Shown piece after piece: positions 8,461 to 15,947 of a stretch of 32,003 bases of DNA (the stretch's first letter is position 1; the number at the start of each line of letters is the position of its first letter). The stretch comes from an uncultured Pelagibacteraceae bacterium (lineage in GTDB: Bacteria > Pseudomonadota > Alphaproteobacteria > Pelagibacterales > Pelagibacteraceae), in assembly GCA_902580505.1 (NCBI GenBank), contig CACHLB010000012.1, positions 1 through 32,003 on the forward strand. The letters run 5' to 3'. Made by a program: the position numbers and the translations under genes. The notes beneath the pieces were generated by a model. The model saw nothing but the letters and a program-made list of their open reading frames with translations. It was not told the DNA's origin and made no database searches.

Positions 8461-9917
8461 TACAAAATTTTATCTAAGACCTTTGCGGATGATAGGACCC
8501 CTGGAACACCAGCTCCAGGATGAGTGCCCGCTCCAACAAAATATAAACCGTCATAAACCTCAGATTTATTATGAAATCTAAAGTATGCTGATTGAGAAAA
8601 TTTTGGCTGAATTGAAAAACCAGAGCCATATTTTGTGTTTAATTCATTCTCAAAATAATCAGGAGTTAAATAAAAATCATCTACAATATTTTCTCTTAAG
8701 TCAGGTAATAAACTTTTTTCCATTTTATCTATCACAAGTTTTTTTAGATTCTCACCTTCGATTGACCAGTTTATTCCTGATTTATTATTAGGTACAGGCA
8801 CTAATACATAAAAGCAATCATGGTCTTTTGGTGCCATACTAGAGTCAGTCGCGGTAGGCCTATGTAGGTAATAGCTTATATCATTATTTAATTTTTTGTT
8901 TACAAATATATCATCCAAGTGTTCTTTGTACTTATCTCCAAACTTTATTGTATGATGTTCAACATTTTCATATTTTTTCTTCGTTCCAAAATAATAAACA
9001 AACAATCCCATTGAATATTCCATTCTATTTATCTTCCAATTAAATAGGGTGTTATATTTTTGATTATTTAGCATTTTTGAATAAACACCTGGAGGATCTG
9101 CATTACAAACTACATTATCTGCTTTAATTTCCTCATCTTCACTTGTTACAACCCCGACAACTCTTTTATTTTCTGTAAGCAAGTTTTTAACTTCTTTACC
9201 TTTAATAATTGTAACATCTTCTTCTAACATCAATTTCTCAAAACCTTTTATGATTTGTCCCGTTCCACCCATAGAATAATGGATTCCCCATTTTTTTTCT
9301 AAATACAAAATTAATCCATATATAGAGGTTGTAGTAAAAGGGTTTCCACCCACCAATAATGGGTGCATACTAAACAGCCTTCTTAGTTTTTCATTTTCAA
9401 TAAAACCACTAACCAAAGAATAAACAGATTTATAACTTTTTAAACTTAGCAATGCAGGAATTTGCTTAAACATAAATGAAGGTTTATCAAATGGCACATC
9501 TGATAATTCTGAATAACCCTTATCAAATATTTTTTTTGTAAATTTAAGTAAATTTCTGTAACCCACAACATCTTTATGATTAATTATTGCAATCTGTTCT
9601 TCCATTTTCTTTTCATCAGCTGAGTAATCAAAATGGCTTCCATCTTCGAAAACAAATCTGTACCAAGTATCTAAATCTTTTATTTTTATATAATCATCTG
9701 GATTTTTATTAAAAAGTTTAAAAATTTCATAAATTAAATAAGGAGCAGTTATTACAGTTGGTCCACCATCATAAGTAAACCCATTACTTTTAAATACTCT
9801 CGCTCTTCCACCTAAATCTTTTTGTTTTTCAATTAAAGTAACTTTATGACCTTTTGCTCGAAGTCTAAGAGCTGCCGCCATACCACCAAAACCTGATCCA
9901 ATTACAATGGAATTCAT
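8460..9917 (-). CDS. crtI: Phytoene desaturase (lycopene-forming)
   Basis: FAD enzyme that desaturates phytoene to lycopene in the membrane. The N-terminal Rossmann motif (VIGSGFGGMAAALRLRAKGH), the following EKQKDLGGRARVF, and the C-terminal carotenoid oxidase signature GLYFVGAGTHPGAGVPGV are all clear. The length of 485 residues is standard for bacterial CrtI. It is the first gene of the retinal block and lies 48 bases after atpF on the same strand. I saw no convincing promoter in that AT-rich gap, so it may depend on read-through from the ATP synthase genes or on a weak promoter of its own. Which intermediate accumulates cannot be read from sequence. Confidence 0.96.
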   Translation of the reverse strand: MNSIVIGSGFGGMAAALRLRAKGHKVTLIEKQKDLGGRARVFKSNGFTYDGGPTVITAPYLIYEIFKLFNKNPDDYIKIKDLDTWYRFVFEDGSHFDYSADEKKMEEQIAIINHKDVVGYRNLLKFTKKIFDKGYSELSDVPFDKPSFMFKQIPALLSLKSYKSVYSLVSGFIENEKLRRLFSMHPLLVGGNPFTTTSIYGLILYLEKKWGIHYSMGGTGQIIKGFEKLMLEEDVTIIKGKEVKNLLTENKRVVGVVTSEDEEIKADNVVCNADPPGVYSKMLNNQKYNTLFNWKINRMEYSMGLFVYYFGTKKKYENVEHHTIKFGDKYKEHLDDIFVNKKLNNDISYYLHRPTATDSSMAPKDHDCFYVLVPVPNNKSGINWSIEGENLKKLVIDKMEKSLLPDLRENIVDDFYLTPDYFENELNTKYGSGFSIQPKFSQSAYFRFHNKSEVYDGLYFVGAGTHPGAGVPGVLSSAKVLDKIL

Positions 9918-9965
9918 ATTTCTTAATTTACATTATTTTTATAAAATTTGATAAACTATCTTAGT

Positions 9966-10463
9966 TTAAGAACTGATTTTCTTTAATTCTGTCTTTGTTT
10001 CTTCAAGATTTTTATTAAACAAGTTATCAAGTTTAGACTTATCAACAGATGTAGTAATAATTTTTTTTACAGATTCTACAGCAATATTAATTGATGTATC
10101 TTTAATTTCTTTAATGGCATTATCTTTCATTTGAGAGATTTTAGTTTCTGCTAGACTTTTCTTGAGTTCAGCTGATTTATGAAATTTATCATTCATTTCA
10201 ATTACAAATCTTTCAGTTTCATCTTTTGACTGCTGCATAATCTTTTCACTCTCAATTTTTGCAGTATCTAGCTTCTTTTGCGCCTCATCCAATAGTCTTT
10301 TAGATTCAGCTCGGAGTTTTTCACTTTCGTCAATTTCATTTTTGATATCAGTAATCATTTTGCTCAATAAATTATTAACATTTTGTGGAACTTTTAAATA
10401 AATTAGCGCCCCAAAAAATATTACAAAAGATACTGCTACCCAAAATGTTGCATCAAATTCCAT
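9966..10463 (-). CDS. atpF: ATP synthase F0 subunit b
   Basis: One of two peripheral-stalk subunits that hold F1 against the rotating ring. It has a short N-terminus, one membrane helix (FWVAVSFVIFFGALIYL, about residues 6-24), and a long charged coiled-coil rich in Lys and Glu. The frame opens at a TTG 36 bases upstream, but the ATG at 10463 gives the expected MEFDATFWVA N-terminus and a short 11-base overlap with the b' gene, so I use it (165 residues). It is the last ATP synthase gene of the run; the F1 genes are not in the window, the usual split arrangement in alphaproteobacteria. Confidence 0.92.
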   Translation of the reverse strand: MEFDATFWVAVSFVIFFGALIYLKVPQNVNNLLSKMITDIKNEIDESEKLRAESKRLLDEAQKKLDTAKIESEKIMQQSKDETERFVIEMNDKFHKSAELKKSLAETKISQMKDNAIKEIKDTSINIAVESVKKIITTSVDKSKLDNLFNKNLEETKTELKKISS

Positions 10464-11043
10464 TATGTTTTTCCATTTCTTTTTTTGAAAGATCTTCAAC
10501 TATGGCTGAAAGACTACTTTTATTTATATCTTCACCAATTAATTGTTTAACTAGATCGGAGGATGTCTCAATTGCAATTTTAGTAACTTTCTCTTGAGAA
10601 GTTTTTTTTAATTGGTCTATTTCTTCTTCAGCTTTTATTATTTCTTTTTCGATATCCTTTTCTAAAGATAATCTTTTATTGTTTATATCGTCCAAAACTT
10701 TTTGTCTTTCACTATTAAAGAAGTTTTTTGCTTCGACTTTTGTATCATTGATAATTTTATCAAACTCTTTAACTTTTTTTTCAGTTTCTTCCCGTTGCTT
10801 GTCTGCAGTTTCGATATTCTCTAAGATTTGTGATTTTCTGGTTTCGAGATTGTTACTAATCTTTGGTAGTATGAACTTAGATAAAATTATAAACAATAAT
10901 CCAAAAGTAAGTACTAACCAAAAAATTTGAGATATCCAAAACTCGGGATTAAGCTGGGGCATACCTCCACTCTCAGCGCTTTGAGCGCTATAAGTAAAGA
11001 TAAGACTTAAAGCTAGAAATTGAAAAATTATCTTTTTCAACAT
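10453..11043 (-). CDS. atpX: ATP synthase F0 subunit b' (second stalk subunit)
   Basis: The b' subunit pairs with b in the heterodimeric stalk found in alphaproteobacteria, cyanobacteria and plastids. The 196-residue product starts with a hydrophobic, signal-like stretch (about residues 1-22, ending near YSAQSAESGG), then the conserved MPQLNPEFWISQIFWLVLTFG segment that forms the membrane helix, then a coiled-coil. The N-terminal extension could be a cleaved signal peptide or a second helix; b' proteins of related bacteria often carry such an extension. It lies three bases after atpE and overlaps atpF by 11 bases, so both stalk subunits are likely made together. Confidence 0.9.
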   Translation of the reverse strand: MLKKIIFQFLALSLIFTYSAQSAESGGMPQLNPEFWISQIFWLVLTFGLLFIILSKFILPKISNNLETRKSQILENIETADKQREETEKKVKEFDKIINDTKVEAKNFFNSERQKVLDDINNKRLSLEKDIEKEIIKAEEEIDQLKKTSQEKVTKIAIETSSDLVKQLIGEDINKSSLSAIVEDLSKKEMEKHNGI

Positions 11044-11046
11044 TAA

Positions 11047-11274
11047 TTAAAACGCGAAAAGAATAATTAATGCAACAACTAATCCAAATAAACCAGTCGC
11101 TTCTGCTAATGCAAAGCCTAATAGCAAGTTTGGAAACTGCTTTTGAGCTGCAGATGGATTTCTCATTGCACCTGAAAGATAATTTCCAAAAATTATCCCA
11201 ATTCCAACTCCTGCACCTGCAAGCGCAATTGCTGCTAGTCCTGCTCCTATCATTTTTGCTGCTTCTAATTCCAT
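11047..11274 (-). CDS. atpE: ATP synthase F0 subunit c (proton ring)
   Basis: Two-helix subunit that forms the rotating ring. The 75-residue protein has the Gly/Ala-rich first helix (GAGLAAIALAGAGVGIG), the polar loop with Arg38-Asn39-Pro40, and the ion-binding glutamate Glu58 in the second helix (ALAEATGLF). Glu58 is followed by Ala rather than the Ser or Thr seen in sodium-coupled rings, which suggests proton coupling. Its start carries an unusually good ribosome-binding site (see separate entry), in line with the many copies of c needed per enzyme. Confidence 0.97.
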   Translation of the reverse strand: MELEAAKMIGAGLAAIALAGAGVGIGIIFGNYLSGAMRNPSAAQKQFPNLLLGFALAEATGLFGLVVALIILFAF

Positions 11275-11279
11275 TATAT

Positions 11280-11286
11280 CCTCCTT
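11280..11286 (-). promoter_or_regulatory. Strong ribosome-binding site of atpE
   Basis: On the minus strand the sequence AAGGAGG stands five bases before the atpE ATG. It is a full match to the anti-Shine-Dalgarno core, whereas most genes in this window have only weak AGG or GAG stretches or none. It would raise translation of the c subunit relative to the neighbouring single- or double-copy subunits. Confidence 0.8.
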
Positions 11287-11293
11287 ATGTTAA

Positions 11294-12025
11294 TTAATGG
11301 TGTAAATTTAATGCATCATTCAAATAGATACATGTTAAAATTGCAAATACATATGCTTGAAGAAAAGCAACTAATATCTCCAAACCTGTTAATGCAACTG
11401 AAAAACCAAGTGGTAGCCAGCCCCCAACAATTCCTAAGCTAACTACGAAACCTCCAAAAACTTTCATCATCGTATGGCCTGCCATCATATTCGCAAATAA
11501 TCTAACTGATAAACTAATTGGTCTACTTAAGTATGAAATTATTTCTATAACAACTATTAATGGCAACAAAACCATTGGAACTCCACTTGGCACAAAAAGT
11601 TTTAAGTATCCAAGTCCATGTTTAATAAATCCAATTATTGTTACTCCTATAAATATAAATGCTGCTAATACAAAAGTTACAATGATATGGCTAGTGACAG
11701 TAAAAGAGTATGGTATCATCCCAAACATGTTACAAAATAAAACGAACATGAATAAAGAAAATATGAAAGAAAAGTAAGGCTTAGCTTTCGATCCAGCTGT
11801 ATCACTTATCATTTTTGAAATAAAAGAGTAACTGAGTTCCGAAAGTAATTGAATTTTATTTGGTATGATAGATCTCTTCGTGCCTAAATTAAAAATAATT
11901 AATATTGCTAGTGAGCTTATGACCATAAACAAACTCGCGTTTGTAAACGAAATATCTATGTTATTTATTTTAATTTCTGGACCAATTCGGTAAACGTTGA
12001 ATTGGTACATTGGATTTGCTGCCAT
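11294..12025 (-). CDS. atpB: ATP synthase F0 subunit a
   Basis: Stator subunit with the two half-channels for protons. The essential arginine is in SRPISLSVRLFANMMAGH (Arg175), and the C-terminal ALTGLEILVAFLQAYVFAIL helix is typical. Five to six hydrophobic helices can be seen in 243 residues. The start at 12025 follows an AGG; a second methionine five codons later is possible. Order atpI-atpB-atpE-b'-b is the standard alphaproteobacterial F0 operon. Confidence 0.97.
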   Translation of the reverse strand: MAANPMYQFNVYRIGPEIKINNIDISFTNASLFMVISSLAILIIFNLGTKRSIIPNKIQLLSELSYSFISKMISDTAGSKAKPYFSFIFSLFMFVLFCNMFGMIPYSFTVTSHIIVTFVLAAFIFIGVTIIGFIKHGLGYLKLFVPSGVPMVLLPLIVVIEIISYLSRPISLSVRLFANMMAGHTMMKVFGGFVVSLGIVGGWLPLGFSVALTGLEILVAFLQAYVFAILTCIYLNDALNLHH

Positions 12026-12032
12026 TTGCCTA

Positions 12033-12308
12033 CTATTTTTGCATTTTTTTTGCTGATCTAATAACGTTCATAATTCCAGCTATTACACCAATAAAAAAAA
12101 ATATTAAAATTAACCAGGGTTTAGTACCAAACCAATTGTCTAAAATAAACCCAATAATTGTCCCAACAGCCACTGCAGATACCAATTCCGTGCTCATTTT
12201 GAAGGCTGATCCCATACTTGAGCCTTTATTTTCCTTTTCAGATTTTTTGTCTTTATCGGTTTTATTTTTTGCAATTTTTAGGCGAGTTTTAAACTGGTCT
12301 TCATCCAT
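12033..12308 (-). CDS. atpI: AtpZ/AtpI-like ATP synthase accessory protein
   Basis: Small membrane protein of the AtpI/AtpZ group that assists c-ring assembly and, in some bacteria, magnesium or calcium uptake. The 91 residues comprise a very charged N-terminal third (many Lys, Asp, Glu, about residues 1-30) and two hydrophobic helices (about 42-58 and 65-82) separated by a FGTKPW turn, as in the family. It sits two bases after the smc stop and seven bases before atpB, so it is part of the same run. The family call rests on size, topology and position; the name AtpZ might be preferred. Confidence 0.8.
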   Translation of the reverse strand: MDEDQFKTRLKIAKNKTDKDKKSEKENKGSSMGSAFKMSTELVSAVAVGTIIGFILDNWFGTKPWLILIFFFIGVIAGIMNVIRSAKKMQK

Positions 12309-12310
12309 TA

Positions 12311-14884
12311 TTAAGCAACCATGCTCTCTGCTTTTTGAAGATCTACAGCAACTAGTTGGCTAATTCCTTTTTCTGGCATTGTTACGCCGTATAGTCTGTC
12401 CATTTTAGACATGGTTAGAGCGTGGTGAGTTACAATAATAAATCTTGTAGATGTAATTTTAGTTAGTTCCGTCAAAAGATTGCAAAATCTTGTTACATTC
12501 GCATCATCTAGAGGTGCGTCTACTTCATCGAGAACACATATTGGAGCTGGATTAGTAAGAAACACTGCAAAGATTAAAGATAAAGCAGTCAGGGCTTGTT
12601 CACCTCCAGATAATAAAGTTATTGATTGTAATCTTTTTCCTGGTGGACTTACCAACATTTCTAATCCTGCATCTAAAGGATCATCAGAGTCTACTAGTTC
12701 TAGTTTTGCACTACCTCCATTAAATAGTTTGGTATAAACTTCATTGAACTTTCTATTCACTTTTTCAAAAGCATCTAGAAGTCTTTCCCTACCTTTCTGA
12801 TTGAGTTCAGTAATACTTTCTTTTAACTTTATAATTGCAGTCACTAAATCTTGTCTATCTTTTTCCATTTTCTTAATTTCATCTTCATATTTTGAAGTCT
12901 CTTCGTCTGCTCTTAAGTTAACTGAACCTAATTTTTCTCTTTCTCTTTTTTTTTCATCAAGCAATTCCTCTTGTGTTACTGTATCTGGATATTCAGATGC
13001 ATCTTTTAAATTTGAAAAATTAAGTATTTCCTCTTCTTTTAAATTAAGTTCTGTTGATACTCTTTCTAACAAATCATTTCTTCTTTTATTCAAACCATCG
13101 ATTGTTGCTCCAGAGCTTGCTTTTCGCTCTCTTATTTCAATAGACTCTTCTTTTGTTGTATTAAGATTGCTTCTTAATTCGTTAATCTCTTTATCTAGTT
13201 CATCTATTAATATTTCATTATCACTTTTTTCTTTTTCAGAAATTCTTAAACTTTCAGATATTTGTCCTTTTCTTTCAGCTTGTGTTTGAGGTTGTTTTTC
13301 TAGGCTATCTAATTTTTTTTGTTGAGTATCTTTTCTACTATTTAATTCATTAATCATTTTTTCAGAATTTACTAATAAGTTTTTCCAACTTTCTATTTCT
13401 TGATCAATTATTTTAATTCTTTCACTTCTCTTAATTGATTCTTTTTTGATATTTTGATTTGTACTAAATGCTTCAGCGTATTCTTCTTGTAGACTTTTGA
13501 TTTCTTCGTTTTTCTTAGTTACTGTTATCGCTAAATCGTTATCATGCATTTCATTAATTTTCATTTTTAAAAATGAAAGATTTATTTTGCATTCATCAAT
13601 TAAATTAGTTGCACCATTAATATTGTTCTCTGAGAGCATTTCTTTTGCTTTTTCTAATTGCTCACTTGCTAAATCGATAGTTTCTGAGTTCTTTTTTAGA
13701 GTATCAAGATTTAAATTTTCTAGTATTCTCTCTAATTTATCTTGCTCATCTTTTAATTTTCCTTTTGCATTTACCAAATCTAAACCTGACAATTTTTCAG
13801 TTTCATAATATTTTGAGTCAACTGTAATTAAATTTTCCTTTTCTTCTCTAAGTCTTTTTTCATTAGAGTTTGCATCAATGATTATGCTTTTTTCTCTAAC
13901 AATATCCTCATCTATTACACTTAAAGACTTTCTAATTGATTGTATTTCATCATTAACCCTGTCTTTTTCTTCATCTAAGCTCTTTAACTCTAAATTTAAT
14001 CTTTGTATTTTTGACAAGTTTTCTTGATTTTTTTCTCTTATAGGATTTACATTTTTATTCTTTTCAATAATTTTCATGCTTAAATCCTCTAATTTATCAT
14101 TGAAGGACTTAACTTGATCATCAGCCTCGTTATTGATCTCGTTTTCTACTTTAATTTCATTATCAATTTCTAAAAGACGTAAATAATATAAACCTGCCTC
14201 AACTTTTTTTATTTCTTCAGAAATAGATTTATATTTTGCAGCCTCTTCAGCTTGCTTTTGCAAATTTGCTAATTGTCTTTCCTGTTGTCTTCTTAATTCA
14301 TCTGCCCTTTTTAAATTATTTTCTGCAGCGCCTAATCGTAATTCTGCCTCGTGTCTTCTAACATGTAAACCTGCTATACCAGCTGCTTCTTCTAAGATAG
14401 CTCTTCGATCAGAAGGTTTTGCCGTGACCAATGCTCCAATTCTACCTTGACTAATAATCGAAGGTGAATGAGCACCTGTTGATAAATCTGCAAAAAACAT
14501 CTGAGCATCTTTAGCTCTAACCTCTTTACCATTTATATAAAATTTTGAGCCTTTATCTTTTTCTATTTTTCTTCTTATTTCAATTTCATCGAGCTCATTA
14601 TATTGTAGAGGACCATCTTTATTGTCATTTGATAAGCTCACTAAAACTTCTGCAATATTTTTTGATGGTTTGTTTGAAGTTCCGGAAAATATAACGTCTT
14701 CCATTCCTGAACCTCTCATACTTTTTGCTGATGTCTCACCCATACACCATCGCAACGACTCCACTATATTTGATTTGCCACAACCGTTTGGACCAACTAT
14801 CCCAGTTAAACCTTCTTCAATCAGGAAATTAGTTTTTTCAGCGAAAGACTTAAATCCATTTAGTTGGATTTTTTTAAATTCCAT
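12311..14884 (-). CDS. smc: Short SMC chromosome segregation ATPase
   Basis: Ring-forming ATPase that organises chromosomes. The head is complete: Walker A GPNGCGKSN (residues 31-39), the QGRIG segment (146-150), the signature LLSGGEQALTALSLIFAV (about 757-774) and Walker B ICVLDEVDAPLDD (782-794). What is odd is the size: 857 residues against about 1150 for most bacterial SMCs. The roughly 510 residues between the head halves (about 180-690) are almost all Lys/Glu-rich coiled-coil, and I cannot find the glycine-containing globular hinge expected in the middle; the only break is a short region around 400-450. RecN is a possible alternative for short length, but the SKSMRGSG, GAVNLRA-like (GSVNLRADEE) and head sequences are SMC-like. 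It follows a dsbA-like gene. Confidence 0.9.
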   Translation of the reverse strand: MEFKKIQLNGFKSFAEKTNFLIEEGLTGIVGPNGCGKSNIVESLRWCMGETSAKSMRGSGMEDVIFSGTSNKPSKNIAEVLVSLSNDNKDGPLQYNELDEIEIRRKIEKDKGSKFYINGKEVRAKDAQMFFADLSTGAHSPSIISQGRIGALVTAKPSDRRAILEEAAGIAGLHVRRHEAELRLGAAENNLKRADELRRQQERQLANLQKQAEEAAKYKSISEEIKKVEAGLYYLRLLEIDNEIKVENEINNEADDQVKSFNDKLEDLSMKIIEKNKNVNPIREKNQENLSKIQRLNLELKSLDEEKDRVNDEIQSIRKSLSVIDEDIVREKSIIIDANSNEKRLREEKENLITVDSKYYETEKLSGLDLVNAKGKLKDEQDKLERILENLNLDTLKKNSETIDLASEQLEKAKEMLSENNINGATNLIDECKINLSFLKMKINEMHDNDLAITVTKKNEEIKSLQEEYAEAFSTNQNIKKESIKRSERIKIIDQEIESWKNLLVNSEKMINELNSRKDTQQKKLDSLEKQPQTQAERKGQISESLRISEKEKSDNEILIDELDKEINELRSNLNTTKEESIEIRERKASSGATIDGLNKRRNDLLERVSTELNLKEEEILNFSNLKDASEYPDTVTQEELLDEKKREREKLGSVNLRADEETSKYEDEIKKMEKDRQDLVTAIIKLKESITELNQKGRERLLDAFEKVNRKFNEVYTKLFNGGSAKLELVDSDDPLDAGLEMLVSPPGKRLQSITLLSGGEQALTALSLIFAVFLTNPAPICVLDEVDAPLDDANVTRFCNLLTELTKITSTRFIIVTHHALTMSKMDRLYGVTMPEKGISQLVAVDLQKAESMVA

Positions 14885-14892
14885 TCACTGAC

Positions 14893-15468
14893 TTATATCA
14901 GTTTTTCAATGTATTTTTTTAATTTTTTGTAGTTTGAGTGATTTTCAAACTTTTTTCCGTTAATTATGACTGTAGGAGTAGCATTCACTTTATACTTTTT
15001 AACACCTTCGATTCGGTCTTCTAAAATATGATCCTCTATTTTTTTATCCGCCAAGCACTTATCAAAATCAAGATTATATTCAGTATTATCAATAAATTTT
15101 TTCATTGCTTGATTTGCCTCTAATTCATTTTTTCCTTTTATCCACTTATCTTGATTTAAATAAAGGTGATGCAAAATTTCATGCTCACCATCATTTCTAC
15201 AATGCGCTAATTTAGTTGCATTAAATGCAATGATGTCTAATGGAAAGCTTTTAAATTCTATTGAAATCAATCCTTTATCAATAAAATCTTCTTTTAATTT
15301 AGGATATATATTTTTATGAAAATTTGCACAATGACTACAAGTTAAAGATTCAAAAACCATTAACTTAACTTTAGAGTCTGCGCTTCCAACTAAAATTGGC
15401 TTAACTTCAGAATTTGCATTGATGAAATTAAAAAAAATTAAAATTGAGATAAAAATTATTTTTTTCAT
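14893..15468 (-). CDS. DsbA-like thioredoxin-fold periplasmic oxidoreductase
   Basis: Probably exported disulfide oxidoreductase of the DsbA/BdbD (Thioredoxin_4) group. A signal peptide fills the first 19 or so residues (MKKIIFISILIFFNFINANS). The redox motif is CSHC (Cys44, Cys47) in ESLTCSHCANFH, the helical insert follows, and the cis-proline loop is ATPTVIINGKKF near residue 163. Two further cysteines lie in the insert region (LAHCRND, DKCLADK). Length is 191 residues. The start overlaps the upstream dciA-like stop (ATGA). Alphaproteobacteria often carry a DsbA-like gene next to mutY and smc, which fits. The natural substrates are unknown. Confidence 0.85.
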   Translation of the reverse strand: MKKIIFISILIFFNFINANSEVKPILVGSADSKVKLMVFESLTCSHCANFHKNIYPKLKEDFIDKGLISIEFKSFPLDIIAFNATKLAHCRNDGEHEILHHLYLNQDKWIKGKNELEANQAMKKFIDNTEYNLDFDKCLADKKIEDHILEDRIEGVKKYKVNATPTVIINGKKFENHSNYKKLKKYIEKLI

Positions 15469-15947
15469 TTTATTTTAAAATGTTTACTTAGCTCTAAAAG
15501 TGAATTTTTTATTTTGTCATTTTTAATATTATTTATGCTCTTTATATGTTTATTTTTTGTCGCATTAATAGCTGTATTTTTATGGCTTTCTTCAATTTTT
15601 CCATCAAATGTATTCAATTTAATGTCATCTAAAACGTGATAGCCAAAAAAAATATTAATTTTTTTTATTATTTCTTTTTTAGAATACTCAACGTCAACTT
15701 CATTTCCCCTCTTTACTAGAATATTTAAACGACTTCCTGATAACTTATTTGAACTTTTGTATGATTTAGGAAAGCTTACTTTAAATAAATCTTTACCTAC
15801 TAAATATTTCCAATTGTCTAAAGTTTCATTATAAATTTTACCTTTTTTACTAATTATTCTTTTTGCTTCTGTGGGTAAAGTATCTTTAAAAGATCTTAAA
15901 CCTTGAATGGAATTATATCTCTGCTTAGTATTATGTTTTTGACTCAT
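15465..15947 (-). CDS. DUF721 protein, DciA-like helicase loader candidate
   Basis: DUF721 proteins include DciA, which helps load the replicative helicase DnaB in bacteria that lack DnaC. The domain covers about residues 15-110: the ILSKKGKIYNETLDNWKYLVG-like beginning (seen as IISKKGKIYNETLDNWKYLVG region) with the conserved tryptophan and VG, then GSRLNILVKRGNEVDVEYSKKEII, matching the usual strand-strand-helix order. The C-terminal 50 residues are Lys/Asn-rich and probably disordered. Its ATG is directly back to back with the mutY ATG on the other strand, so its promoter must lie inside mutY. Function in replication is inferred from the family only. Confidence 0.72.
   Translation of the reverse strand: MSQKHNTKQRYNSIQGLRSFKDTLPTEAKRIISKKGKIYNETLDNWKYLVGKDLFKVSFPKSYKSSNKLSGSRLNILVKRGNEVDVEYSKKEIIKKINIFFGYHVLDDIKLNTFDGKIEESHKNTAINATKNKHIKSINNIKNDKIKNSLLELSKHFKIK
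15903..15931 (+). promoter_or_regulatory. Candidate mutY promoter inside the dciA-like gene
   Basis: TTGAAT at 15903-15908 and TAGTAT at 15926-15931 are separated by 17 bases, each matching the sigma-70 consensus at four of six positions. Transcription would begin near 15938, leaving a leader of about ten bases before the mutY ATG at 15948. Because no intergenic DNA exists here, some promoter must lie within the opposite gene; this is the best I see. AT-rich DNA gives such matches by chance. Confidence 0.35.

Noticed and set aside
9918..9965. A separate promoter for crtI
   Set aside because: TATAAA- and TAATGT-like hexamers are present but none has a matching -35 element at 16-18 bases, and the gap is too AT-rich for a single hexamer to count.
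11070..11297. A 75-codon plus-strand ORF opposite atpE
   Set aside because: Its Leu/Gln-rich product is the reverse reading of the Ala/Gly-rich c subunit; no independent support.
12801..13289. A 162-codon Ser/Leu-rich plus-strand ORF opposite smc
   Set aside because: It is the antisense of a Lys/Glu-rich coiled-coil, which commonly gives long open Ser/Leu frames.
12311..14884. Reading the short SMC as RecN or as a frameshifted full-length gene
   Set aside because: The frame is continuous from head to head, the head motifs are SMC-type, and no coding remnants of a hinge were seen in another frame.
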